DNA of 64,000 bases from JAKRSE01 sp943369295 (GTDB lineage: Bacteria; Armatimonadota; Fimbriimonadia; Fimbriimonadales; Fimbriimonadaceae). Made by a program: the position numbers and the translations under genes. Positions 50,627 through 58,194 of the stretch are shown here, piece after piece; position 1 is the stretch's first letter, and each line of letters starts with the position of its first letter. Below the pieces are notes generated by a model. The model had not been told where the DNA came from and ran no database searches. It saw only the letters and a list, made by a program, of their open reading frames with translations. Where the stretch lies: assembly GCA_943369295.1 (NCBI GenBank), contig CALRMU020000003.1, positions 124,001 through 188,000 on the forward strand, in the 5' to 3' direction.

Positions 50627-51451
50627 GTGCCAGATCGGTTCGTCCCAGATTCACTTAAGCCTCTTATGGAGCTTCGCGGGACGAAGATGACGCCTAAGGA
50701 AGCCTTCCGGCTTTTCTGCCTCCCGCCGCGGATGCCCCTGGCAAGAAGGGAAGAGGAGGTGATGGAAAGGGCGAAGCGAGTGCCCATTCGTCATAGGGGC
50801 AGGCAGATTGAAAGCTACCTTTGGGGTCAAGGGCCGATTGTCGTCTTGGCTCATGGGTGGGGAGCAAGAGCTGGAACCATGACAGCCTTTGTTGATCCTC
50901 TAGTGGAGGCAGGATTCTCAGTATTGGCTCAAGATCATCCAGGGCATGGAGAGTCCGAAGGTGACCAATGCAACGCCCTTTGGGTCTCTGAGTGCTGGGA
51001 TATTCAGGCCGAGAAGCACGGACCTCTTCAAGCGGCCATCACTCACTCATTTGGTTCACTAGGCATCAACTTGTTTCACTCGAGAGGAGGAGCGCTGAAC
51101 AAGGCAGTTCAGCTTGCCCCCTTCAACGAGGTCGTCAAGCGATTCATCGAGTTTTCTGCCGCCTTGGATTTTGATGAAGTTGAGGAAGTAGCCTTTCTAA
51201 GCTACTGCGACACATGGTTCGGACCTGGCCGCCTCGCCAACATCAAGGGTGAACTGATTGCACCGCTCATGAAGGCAGAGGCCATGATCATTCATGACGA
51301 AGCGGATCAGGACATTCCATCTGAAGATGGTCAAGCGCTCGCCGGAGCATGGCCAGGAGCAGAATTTGTTTTGACTAAGGGTCTGGGGCACAGAAGAATC
51401 GTCCGAGACAAGGGAGTCCTTGCTCGGACGATCGATTTTCTCAAAAGCTGA
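50627..51451 (+). CDS. Alpha/beta hydrolase
   Basis: From GTG 50627 the product is 274 aa; a TTG at 50594 would add 11 residues. The hydrolase core shows HGWG (oxyanion region), QDHPGHGES, the nucleophile elbow THSFGS (a variant of GHSxG with Thr before His), Asp in HDEADQDIP and His in GLGHRRI. The substrate is unknown. An N-terminal 50-residue segment with FRLFCLPPRMPLARREEE resembles that of related hydrolases in other bacteria. The 3' end overlaps the convergent GH95 gene by 11 bp. Confidence 0.8.
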   Translation: MPDRFVPDSLKPLMELRGTKMTPKEAFRLFCLPPRMPLARREEEVMERAKRVPIRHRGRQIESYLWGQGPIVVLAHGWGARAGTMTAFVDPLVEAGFSVLAQDHPGHGESEGDQCNALWVSECWDIQAEKHGPLQAAITHSFGSLGINLFHSRGGALNKAVQLAPFNEVVKRFIEFSAALDFDEVEEVAFLSYCDTWFGPGRLANIKGELIAPLMKAEAMIIHDEADQDIPSEDGQALAGAWPGAEFVLTKGLGHRRIVRDKGVLARTIDFLKS

Positions 51452-53879
51452 GTTCTGTCCAGCGTCCTTTAATCAACTTAACCTGAGACTCCTTGTCTCG
51501 AAATCTGACCGTAAGTGGAATCGATTCAGCTGCTTTGATTCTCACCTGCACCCTTTCTGAGCTCCAAGTGAGTTCTAGGGTGTGACCGCCACGAAGCTTC
51601 ATGCCCCTGATCTCCCCGTGAGTCCACGAACCAGGCAGGCAGGGAAGAATTTCTAAGAACCCCAAATGATCCTGGGCCAGCATTTCCATCACCCCTGATG
51701 TGAAGCCAAAGTTGCCGTCGATCTGGAACGGTGGGTGGGCATCGAAGAGGTTGGGATAGATTCCTCCTCCTGAATACTTAAGTTCGCCGCCGACTAAGCG
51801 AGTCAGCCGCTTGATCATTTCTTGAACCTTTGTCGGTTCCTTCAGCCTGGCCCATAGAGAGATCCTCCATCCCATCGCCCAGCCTGTCGCCTCATCACCG
51901 CGAAGCCGCATGCTTCTTCGACAGGCTTCGGCGAGTTTGGGGGTCTCAGCTAGACTGATTTGGTCTCCTGGGTGCAGGGCATAGAGCTGAGAAGTGTGTC
52001 GGTGGGTTACTTCGTCTTCCATTAAATCGTCAGTGAATTCCTGCAGCTGCCCCCTGACTCCAATTTTGAAGGGGGCTATCCGGTCACGAGCCTCCCTGCA
52101 CTTCTTGACCAGATCATCCTCTTGATTCAGGCGGCTTGAGCCTTCGATGAAATGAGTAAAGATCTCTCGACACAGAGCCAGATCCATCGAGGCTCCGATG
52201 GCAACCGCCCTTACTTGGCCAGGTGCGGCTAGGTAGCCAATTTCTGGGGAAGTTGAAGGGGCCGTGACCAGCCAAGGCCGTCCCTGAGCGTCTCGTCCAG
52301 AAGATTCCCTTGTGTCTTCAATCAGCCAATCCAGAAGAAACTCAGCCGATCCCTTGATGAGGGGCAGAGCCTCTTCTTTCAAGAACTTGAGGTCCTTTGA
52401 GTATTGGTAGTGGTTCCACAGGTGCCAGCAGAGCCAGGCTCCACCAAAGCACCAGTTAGCCCACCTTGGGTCCCCAGAACCTTCTCCGACCGGGCCAGAA
52501 TGACGCCAGAGGTCAGAGTTATGGTGAGCACACCAGCCCTCGCAGTCGTATAGGGTTTTCGCCGTCTCTTTACCCTTGACCGCCAAATCTTCAATCATTG
52601 ATAGGAGCGGCTCGTGGCACTCAGAAAGATTTGCCGCCTCCACTGGCCAGTAGTTCATCTCGGCGTTGATGTTGATGGTGTAGTTCGAGCTCCATGGTGG
52701 ACAAACACTGTCGTTCCAAATCCCTTGCAGGTTCATCGCCTGAGTGCCGGGACGGCTGGCCGATATCACCAGATAACGACCAAAGTTGTAGATCAAGGCA
52801 CTGAGCGATGGATCATCGACTTCCTGAGCTCGGTTAAGCCTTGTTAGAGTGTCTGCCTCTGCTGGCAGAACCCTTGGAAGCTTGAAATCCACTCTTTTGT
52901 AGAGCCTGGCAAAGTCCTTTTCGTGGTCAGACCTGATTTTGGTCAGACTTTTCGATCGAGCCTTTTCAATAATCTCCTTAGCTGCGTCTACTGCCTGCTC
53001 AGGGTCTTGACCGGGATCTTGATCAAAGCCCTTGAAGGTTGTGCAGGCTGCCAGACGAAGATGGAAATCGCCCTTGCTGACAATCGTCAATTCGCCTTTG
53101 CTGCCGGTAGACGTTACACTGCCTCCTACGACTTCAAGCACGACAGCTGCTCGAATTCCGCGGCCGTAGACAATCGGGTTGTCGCTGCCCCAATAGTTAG
53201 GAACAGAGATTTCAGGTGCGGCGGTCGTCAGAACCAGCAGGTTTCCATCCTGCCTCGCCTCCCAAGGGTGGGGGCTAGAGAGTCTGACCTTTGCGCTCTT
53301 TAACCCTTTCACGCGGTAGACAAGAATCTGATCAGGGTGAATCGAGAAGCACTCTGTCTGAACCAGCTGGCCCTCTATCTGCCAAGTGGAGAAGGCACTC
53401 GCCTTGGCAAGGTCAAGCCCTCGCTCATAACCTTCAACTTCGCCGGGGCAGAGGTCTATTTCCAGATCACAGAGGGGCTGATAAGCTTCGGTGAAATCTG
53501 ACTGAAGCTTTCTCGCGAGCGAATCTCCTTCCAGGAAGTCTCCGTTCAGCAGAGCCTCCCGGACAGCACCAAGGTCGGCCGGACCGCCACGATAGTTGGT
53601 CTTTTTGGGTCGCCCCGACCAAAATGTGTCGTGGTTGATCTGCAGCCGTTCCGTGTTGGATCGACCGAATACCATGGCTCCCAGCGAACCATTGCCGATC
53701 GGCAAAGCAGAATTCCAGTCTGGGGCGGGGCTCGAGTAGCTGAGCCGATGCTCTGAAGAAAGTTGAGGAGTCATTACCTGCTCAGTAGGGGAGGGAATAA
53801 TCGACATGGCGGCAAGGCCACCGGTGGCAGCAAAAAACTCTCGCCTCGTCAATTCGTGCTGTGAGCTTCCTTCTGCCAT
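51441..53879 (-). CDS. Glycoside hydrolase family 95 (alpha-L-fucosidase-like), Tat-exported
   Basis: GH95 enzymes remove alpha-1,2-linked fucose or related galactose from glycans with inversion. The 812-aa product has a Tat signal (LTRREFFAATGGLAA, residues about 10-24). The N-terminal beta domain starts WNSALPIGNGSLGAMVFG. The (alpha/alpha)6 barrel has WNDSVCPPWSSNYTININAE with the base-activating Asn pair, the proposed catalytic Glu region TAPSTSPE and Asp in FQIDGNFG. All domains are intact and length is normal. A TAGGGT element lies 6 nt before the ATG. Fucose use is inferred from family. Confidence 0.92.
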   Translation of the reverse strand: MAEGSSQHELTRREFFAATGGLAAMSIIPSPTEQVMTPQLSSEHRLSYSSPAPDWNSALPIGNGSLGAMVFGRSNTERLQINHDTFWSGRPKKTNYRGGPADLGAVREALLNGDFLEGDSLARKLQSDFTEAYQPLCDLEIDLCPGEVEGYERGLDLAKASAFSTWQIEGQLVQTECFSIHPDQILVYRVKGLKSAKVRLSSPHPWEARQDGNLLVLTTAAPEISVPNYWGSDNPIVYGRGIRAAVVLEVVGGSVTSTGSKGELTIVSKGDFHLRLAACTTFKGFDQDPGQDPEQAVDAAKEIIEKARSKSLTKIRSDHEKDFARLYKRVDFKLPRVLPAEADTLTRLNRAQEVDDPSLSALIYNFGRYLVISASRPGTQAMNLQGIWNDSVCPPWSSNYTININAEMNYWPVEAANLSECHEPLLSMIEDLAVKGKETAKTLYDCEGWCAHHNSDLWRHSGPVGEGSGDPRWANWCFGGAWLCWHLWNHYQYSKDLKFLKEEALPLIKGSAEFLLDWLIEDTRESSGRDAQGRPWLVTAPSTSPEIGYLAAPGQVRAVAIGASMDLALCREIFTHFIEGSSRLNQEDDLVKKCREARDRIAPFKIGVRGQLQEFTDDLMEDEVTHRHTSQLYALHPGDQISLAETPKLAEACRRSMRLRGDEATGWAMGWRISLWARLKEPTKVQEMIKRLTRLVGGELKYSGGGIYPNLFDAHPPFQIDGNFGFTSGVMEMLAQDHLGFLEILPCLPGSWTHGEIRGMKLRGGHTLELTWSSERVQVRIKAAESIPLTVRFRDKESQVKLIKGRWTELSF

Positions 53880-53885
53880 CCTGCT

Positions 53886-53891
53886 ACCCTA
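53886..53891 (-). promoter_or_regulatory. Putative leaderless -10 element (TAGGGT) before the GH95 gene
   Basis: TAGGGT on the minus strand ends 6 nt before the ATG at 53879. Confidence 0.35.
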
Positions 53892-53937
53892 CTGCATTTC
53901 ATCCACTGCAGCACAAGGGCAGCGGACAAGACTTTGG

Positions 53938-53943
53938 TATCCT
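53938..53943 (+). promoter_or_regulatory. Putative leaderless -10 element (TATCCT) before the bifunctional nuclease gene
   Basis: TATCCT ends 7 nt before the ATG at 53951. Confidence 0.4.
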
Positions 53944-53950
53944 AAAGATC

Positions 53951-54451
53951 ATGGAAGAGGAAAGGTCAGAAGAGCCGGAGAATCTAGATATCCCGCCCTC
54001 CTTCTTTCCCTATGAAGAGGATGGGCCCCCGCCCAATCCCCACGGAGGTTTTGGTGCTCCTGTTGTGGTCCAGGTCGAGGGTGTCTACGTGTCTCAGGCT
54101 GGCCCAGAAGTACAGCGCTTTGTGCTGCTGTCAGATGGCGACCGTCGCTTGCCCATCGTGATCGGCGAGGCAGAAACCTATGCAATCGCCGTGCCGCTTG
54201 AGAAAAAGAAGCATGGCCGACCCATGACTCACGACCTCATGTCGTCAATGCTCCAGCGGCTCAATGTCGTGGTGGATCGCATTGTGGTTGATGATCTTTG
54301 GGGAACAACCTACTATGCAAAAATCTTCCTCATCGCAGATGGAGAAGAAATCGAGATTGATTCCCGACCATCCGATGCCATCGCTTTGGCAATCAGATGT
54401 GATGCCCCGGTTTATGTAGCCGATGGCATTTTGGAGCAGGCGGCTCAGTAG
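53951..54451 (+). CDS. Bifunctional nuclease (BFN, DUF151) family protein
   Basis: The 166-aa product from ATG 53951 begins with an acidic, Pro-rich extension (about 1-33). The BFN domain follows, with VEGVYVSQAGPEVQRFVLLSD, LPIVIGEAETYAIA and DSRPSDAIALAIRCDAPVYV. Plant BFN proteins cut RNA and DNA; the bacterial versions are widespread in thermophiles and Armatimonadota-like phyla but not well defined. It is divergent from the GH95 gene and convergent with the cyanophycinase-like gene. Confidence 0.9.
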   Translation: MEEERSEEPENLDIPPSFFPYEEDGPPPNPHGGFGAPVVVQVEGVYVSQAGPEVQRFVLLSDGDRRLPIVIGEAETYAIAVPLEKKKHGRPMTHDLMSSMLQRLNVVVDRIVVDDLWGTTYYAKIFLIADGEEIEIDSRPSDAIALAIRCDAPVYVADGILEQAAQ

Positions 54452-54454
54452 CCC

Positions 54455-55129
54455 CTAGCCTTTGATCACCAGGGGGTCGCCTTCGCCGGTGGTGACTTGG
54501 TCTCCCTTAACACGGACCCATTCACCTTCACTCAAGCCGATCGCCTTGGTCACGCCTGTTTTTTCCATGGCGAATTTGAGGCGTGCCTGACGATTCCTCT
54601 CTCGCATGTGGCTCTCCACCATAAAGGGGGTCAAGCCGAGCCCCTTTCGGTAGAGGGCGGTGCCAGGCTCTGGCCCTGGTCCAGCGATCATGGTGCCCGA
54701 GGCAAGCATGGCTCCCGCGCTGGTGCCGAAGTAGCTGGCTCCTCGCTTGACGGCATCGCCTAGGTGCTTGGCCGCCCAATCCTCGCCCCAGCGCTCCACC
54801 ATAAGGTTCTGATCGCCACCTGGGATCCAAATGCCACCAGCCTGAGTGAGCAGCTTTTCTGTGGCGCTTCGGTGAAGGTCTGTAATGGAGTCGAAGTCCA
54901 TCAGCACGACAAACTTTGCTCCTTTCTCAATAAGCCAATCTCGCGAGGAGTTTGCATTGACTGGCTCCTCTCGAACCTGACCGAAGACAATGATGAGTTT
55001 GTCTCTGCCGACAGTTTCAAGGAAGGCATCGGCCACAGAATCTGGTGTTTCTCCTCCCCCGACGAGAAAAAGAGTGCCAGGTTCAACTTGACTTGATGCC
55101 ATAGCGAGCCCCAGAGCGGCCGAGATCAC
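54455..55129 (-). CDS. Cyanophycinase-like peptidase (S51 family), exported
   Basis: The 224-aa product has a short signal segment (MISAALGLAMASSQ) and an S51/class I glutamine-amidotransferase-like fold with LFLVGGGETPD, IWIPGGDQ (101-108) and the nucleophile Ser137 in GTSAGAM. SHMRERNRQARL matches the conserved His/Arg region of cyanophycinases. It probably hydrolyses beta-aspartyl or similar peptide bonds outside the cytoplasm. No cyanophycin synthetase gene is in the window. It is shorter than secreted cyanophycinases (about 270 aa). The start overlaps the upstream hydrolase gene by 4 bp. Confidence 0.82.
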   Translation of the reverse strand: MISAALGLAMASSQVEPGTLFLVGGGETPDSVADAFLETVGRDKLIIVFGQVREEPVNANSSRDWLIEKGAKFVVLMDFDSITDLHRSATEKLLTQAGGIWIPGGDQNLMVERWGEDWAAKHLGDAVKRGASYFGTSAGAMLASGTMIAGPGPEPGTALYRKGLGLTPFMVESHMRERNRQARLKFAMEKTGVTKAIGLSEGEWVRVKGDQVTTGEGDPLVIKG

Positions 55130-55959
55130 GGATTCTTCCTCAGATGCTTGTTCAAAAAGGCGATTGCCTCGACGATGGCCTCCTTGCCGCCAGGCTTCAA
55201 GTTGGGATCTTCATGGCCGAGGTCTTGAATCAGTCTCAGAGTGTGTTCGACGTTGTTCTTCTTGAGGACTTCGTCGAGGCGGTTCGCCTGAATGACTGGA
55301 ACAACGGCATCGGCGGTTCCGTGAATCGTGAACACAGGTGCTGAATCTTTAGTGACCTGGTTCACCGGGCTGAAGGCCTTGATTAAATCGGCTGCCTGTT
55401 CTGGCTCTTTGCCCAGCACCTGAAGGGAAACCAACCTGCGCAGAAATGGCTGGAAATCTTGGCTCATATCGGTCGGGCCAAAGAAGTTGACTACGGCCTG
55501 CACTTTGGTTGGCACGGGAGGATTGCCAGCCGGCTTATCAGTCATCCCTAAAAGCAGTGCGAGGTGGGCTCCGGCGCTTGCTCCCATCGCCGCGACTCTA
55601 TCAGGGCGAATCTGATACTTAGCCGCATTCTTCCTAAAGTATCTCACCGCCTCCTCCGCGTCTTCAATCTGAGATGGCCAAAGCGAATCTGGCTTGGCCA
55701 GCCGGTATTGAATCGTCGCCGAGGCAAATCCTTGATCAGACAGGAACTTGCAGTAAGGAGCCATGTCCTGCCTCTTGCCCTGAATCCAGGCTCCGCCATG
55801 GATGACGATAATCAGGGGTTGGGGGCCTTTTTCAAGGGTCTTGGCAGGATAGAAGTCTGCCTTCAGCTCGACGTTCCCCACCGTTTTGAAAGGGATGTCG
55901 AGTTGTGGTGCTGGCTGAAAGAAGAGCAGAGGAGCCAGGGCAAGCCAAGACATGATCAT
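55126..55959 (-). CDS. Exported alpha/beta hydrolase (BD-FAE/esterase type)
   Basis: From ATG 55959 the product is 277 aa and begins with a signal peptide (MIMSWLALAPLLFFQPA). A TTG 45 nt upstream would add a polar stretch and is less likely. It has HGGAW (54-58), the nucleophile Ser128 in GASAGAH, an Asp in HGTADAVVP and His in LGHEDP. This pattern fits the BD-FAE/carbohydrate esterase-like family that removes feruloyl or acetyl groups from plant polysaccharides. It forms an operon with the cyanophycinase-like gene. Confidence 0.85.
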   Translation of the reverse strand: MIMSWLALAPLLFFQPAPQLDIPFKTVGNVELKADFYPAKTLEKGPQPLIIVIHGGAWIQGKRQDMAPYCKFLSDQGFASATIQYRLAKPDSLWPSQIEDAEEAVRYFRKNAAKYQIRPDRVAAMGASAGAHLALLLGMTDKPAGNPPVPTKVQAVVNFFGPTDMSQDFQPFLRRLVSLQVLGKEPEQAADLIKAFSPVNQVTKDSAPVFTIHGTADAVVPVIQANRLDEVLKKNNVEHTLRLIQDLGHEDPNLKPGGKEAIVEAIAFLNKHLRKNP

Positions 55960-56036
55960 CAATTCTGACGTATGAACGTCGCATTCGGCAGCGATCTGCG
56001 GCAAACCTCGATGATCTTGGGGCGTAATAGTGTTTT

Positions 56037-57323
56037 ATGACAGCCGCCCCGCCTGTACGGAGAATCCAGACTATGGACATTCTCCGGGGGATCGCCGTTC
56101 TGGGGATCCTCTTTGCCAATATCACTGCTTTCAGTGAGCCAATGATCTTGACTCAGATGCCGTTCGAGATGAGAGGCCTTGGCATTGATGACCAGTGGGC
56201 TCATGCCATCCGAGAGGTTCTGATCTCTGGCAAGATGCGATCTCTCTTGGCAATTCTCTTCGGAGTCGGCCTGTGGCTGCAGTTTTCGAAGAGAAAAGTC
56301 TATGAAGACTTAGCACAATCTGCATACGACAACTTCATTGGGCCGAGAGTCTGGGGTGACAGGCTGAAGAAGAAGCATTGGCCTGGAACCTACCTAAAGA
56401 GAACCCTTCTGCTCGCAGCGCTCGGGCTCTGCCACGGCTTGTTCATCTGGTTTGGCGACATTCTCTTCACCTATGCCCTTTGTGCACTCTTAGCTATCGT
56501 TTTTGTAAGGCTTAACGACAAAGTCATTTTCTGGTTTGCTGCAGGCAGCATCGGTTTTGGCTTGTTTGCGGGGCTGGGTTTGAGTCTTCTCATGGGCTTG
56601 ACTGCCAGCTCGGCAGAATCAACCAAGATGTGGACTGATATGCCGATTCTAGGCTTGACGGCCGAGATCAATGCCTATACAAATGGCAGCTATCTAGCCC
56701 AAACGATTCACAGGGCGGCCATCCTTCTGCTTAATGGATTCAATCTGCTCTTCGTAGTCCCGCCGATTTTTGGCCTCTTTATGCTCGGAGTTCTGTTCGG
56801 CAAAAGAGGAACATTTGTCGGAGGTGAAAATGCTGATCAAGACATTCGAAAGATGCTCTTAATTGGTCTGGGAGTGGGAATTCCCCTTAACCTTCTGCCG
56901 ATCGTGATGCAGCTTATTGGGCACCCTGGCAAGTTGACTCTGGCCATTGAAATGGGCTTTGCCCCAATCTTGGCGGTTGGAATCTTAGGCTTGTGCTTGA
57001 AACTCATTCCAAAGCTGCCTGGTCTGATAACTGATCCCTTTATGAGAGTCGGGAAGGTTGCGCTCAGCTGCTACATTCTGCAAAGCGTTTTGGCAACGGC
57101 TCTTTTCTACTCTTGGGGATTCAGACTCTACGACAAGCTTGAATGGGAGGGCCAGTTGATCGCTACTTTGGTGATCATCCTCATCTGCGTGATGGCCGCC
57201 GCTATCTGGACACGAATCTTTACGATTGGTCCGGTGGAGTGGGCTTGGAGGTCGCTCTCAGAAGGAAAAAGGCTCCCTTGGAGGGAGCCTTCAGTCGGAA
57301 CCGGGGTTTCTCAAGCGAGTTAG
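56037..57323 (+). CDS. DUF418 family membrane protein
   Basis: The 428-aa product has about nine to ten membrane segments. It begins with the DUF418 signature DILRGIAVLGILFANI (about residues 13-28), later LLAILFGVGLWL, ALGLCHGLFIWFGDIL and, in the conserved C-terminal domain, VGKVALSCYILQSVL. The family (YeiB-like) is distantly related to membrane acyltransferases; no substrate is established. The gene ends inside the terminator region of the convergent L,D-transpeptidase gene, overlapping it by 4 bp at the stops. Confidence 0.9.
   Translation: MTAAPPVRRIQTMDILRGIAVLGILFANITAFSEPMILTQMPFEMRGLGIDDQWAHAIREVLISGKMRSLLAILFGVGLWLQFSKRKVYEDLAQSAYDNFIGPRVWGDRLKKKHWPGTYLKRTLLLAALGLCHGLFIWFGDILFTYALCALLAIVFVRLNDKVIFWFAAGSIGFGLFAGLGLSLLMGLTASSAESTKMWTDMPILGLTAEINAYTNGSYLAQTIHRAAILLLNGFNLLFVVPPIFGLFMLGVLFGKRGTFVGGENADQDIRKMLLIGLGVGIPLNLLPIVMQLIGHPGKLTLAIEMGFAPILAVGILGLCLKLIPKLPGLITDPFMRVGKVALSCYILQSVLATALFYSWGFRLYDKLEWEGQLIATLVIILICVMAAAIWTRIFTIGPVEWAWRSLSEGKRLPWREPSVGTGVSQAS
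57265..57291 (-). terminator. Intrinsic terminator of the L,D-transpeptidase gene, inside the DUF418 coding region
   Basis: On the minus strand AAGGCTCCC-TCCAA-GGGAGCC is followed by TTTTT. It lies 29 nt after the L,D-transpeptidase stop and is read as codons in the DUF418 3' end. Confidence 0.8.
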
Positions 57324-58078
57324 GCTTCAGATTCTGGCGATACCATCTTGGCAGCCTCGTCGGACCATTCTCTTGTAATGGCGACGGGGGTGCCAACTGT
57401 CACCCAGTCAAAAAACTCCTTAGCGGCGTTTCTTTGGCCAAGTGGCATTCGAACGCATCCATGGCTGGCAGGTCTGCGGGGAACGCTGGAGGCGCCGTGA
57501 ATAAAGTAGCCAGCAAAAAGTTGGACAGAGAAGGGCATAGGCGAGTTGTTGTACTTGCGAGAGACTCTGTATCGAGTCTTGGCAATCGCCTTGAAGTTCC
57601 CGGTCGGAGTGGTGAAACCCTTCCGTCCGGTCGAGACGTTTGTCGTCATGACCAGGTGGGGACCCTGCCAGGCTACGAGGACCTGGTCGTTGAGATTGAT
57701 TTCAACTCTCTTCTCGCCTTCCTTAATGACAGCCTTCTTCTCGGCCTTGACAGCTTCCCAAGTACCTTCGCCAATAGGGCTGATTTGAACATCGAGGTAT
57801 GGCAGTGAAGAAAGCTTGATGAAAGATCTCTTTTGTGGGTTTCGATAGATTGAGTTTTCGGAGATGATCCTATTGTCTAAAGAAACCTGATTTTGGGCTT
57901 CGTCCCAAGTTACCTGCCATCCCACAACATCACCCATTTCGCGAAGTGGAACCCAAACAACACCTGGCTCAGAGGCAAAAGTAACCGATTTAAGCACCTT
58001 GTCACCAGTCTGCTCAGGCGCGGGGGTCTGAGCAGAAAGCATTGGTACGAAGGCGAGCATGGACCAGACAGAAATCAT
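57320..58078 (-). CDS. Exported L,D-transpeptidase (YkuD) with copper-amine-oxidase-like N-terminal domain
   Basis: The 252-aa product has a signal peptide (about 1-16). A Cu-amine-oxidase N-terminal-like segment (VWVPLREMGDVVGWQVTWDEAQ, about 40-75) follows, of the type that binds cell wall or serves as a stalk. The YkuD domain (about 122-240) carries the catalytic motif His194 ... Ser205-His206-Gly207-Cys208-x-Arg210 (HGASS...SHGCVR). It should cross-link peptidoglycan at L-centre to D-centre bonds, or attach proteins to it, in the periplasm. Confidence 0.92.
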   Translation of the reverse strand: MISVWSMLAFVPMLSAQTPAPEQTGDKVLKSVTFASEPGVVWVPLREMGDVVGWQVTWDEAQNQVSLDNRIISENSIYRNPQKRSFIKLSSLPYLDVQISPIGEGTWEAVKAEKKAVIKEGEKRVEINLNDQVLVAWQGPHLVMTTNVSTGRKGFTTPTGNFKAIAKTRYRVSRKYNNSPMPFSVQLFAGYFIHGASSVPRRPASHGCVRMPLGQRNAAKEFFDWVTVGTPVAITREWSDEAAKMVSPESEA

Positions 58079-58194
58079 CGTTCTGCGAATTCTGACATCA
58101 AGTTACATTCCAATGTTCTTTGGTCCGTTGGAAACTAGAAGTGATGCCAGGGCATCCCAGTTCAATTCTGCCTTTGGGGACATACTGATTATCT

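Noticed and set aside
58079..58194. Cobalamin or SAM riboswitch before metH
   Set aside because: The 116-bp leader lacks the conserved B12-box and SAM aptamer cores; only a small hairpin near GATGCC-GGCATC is visible.
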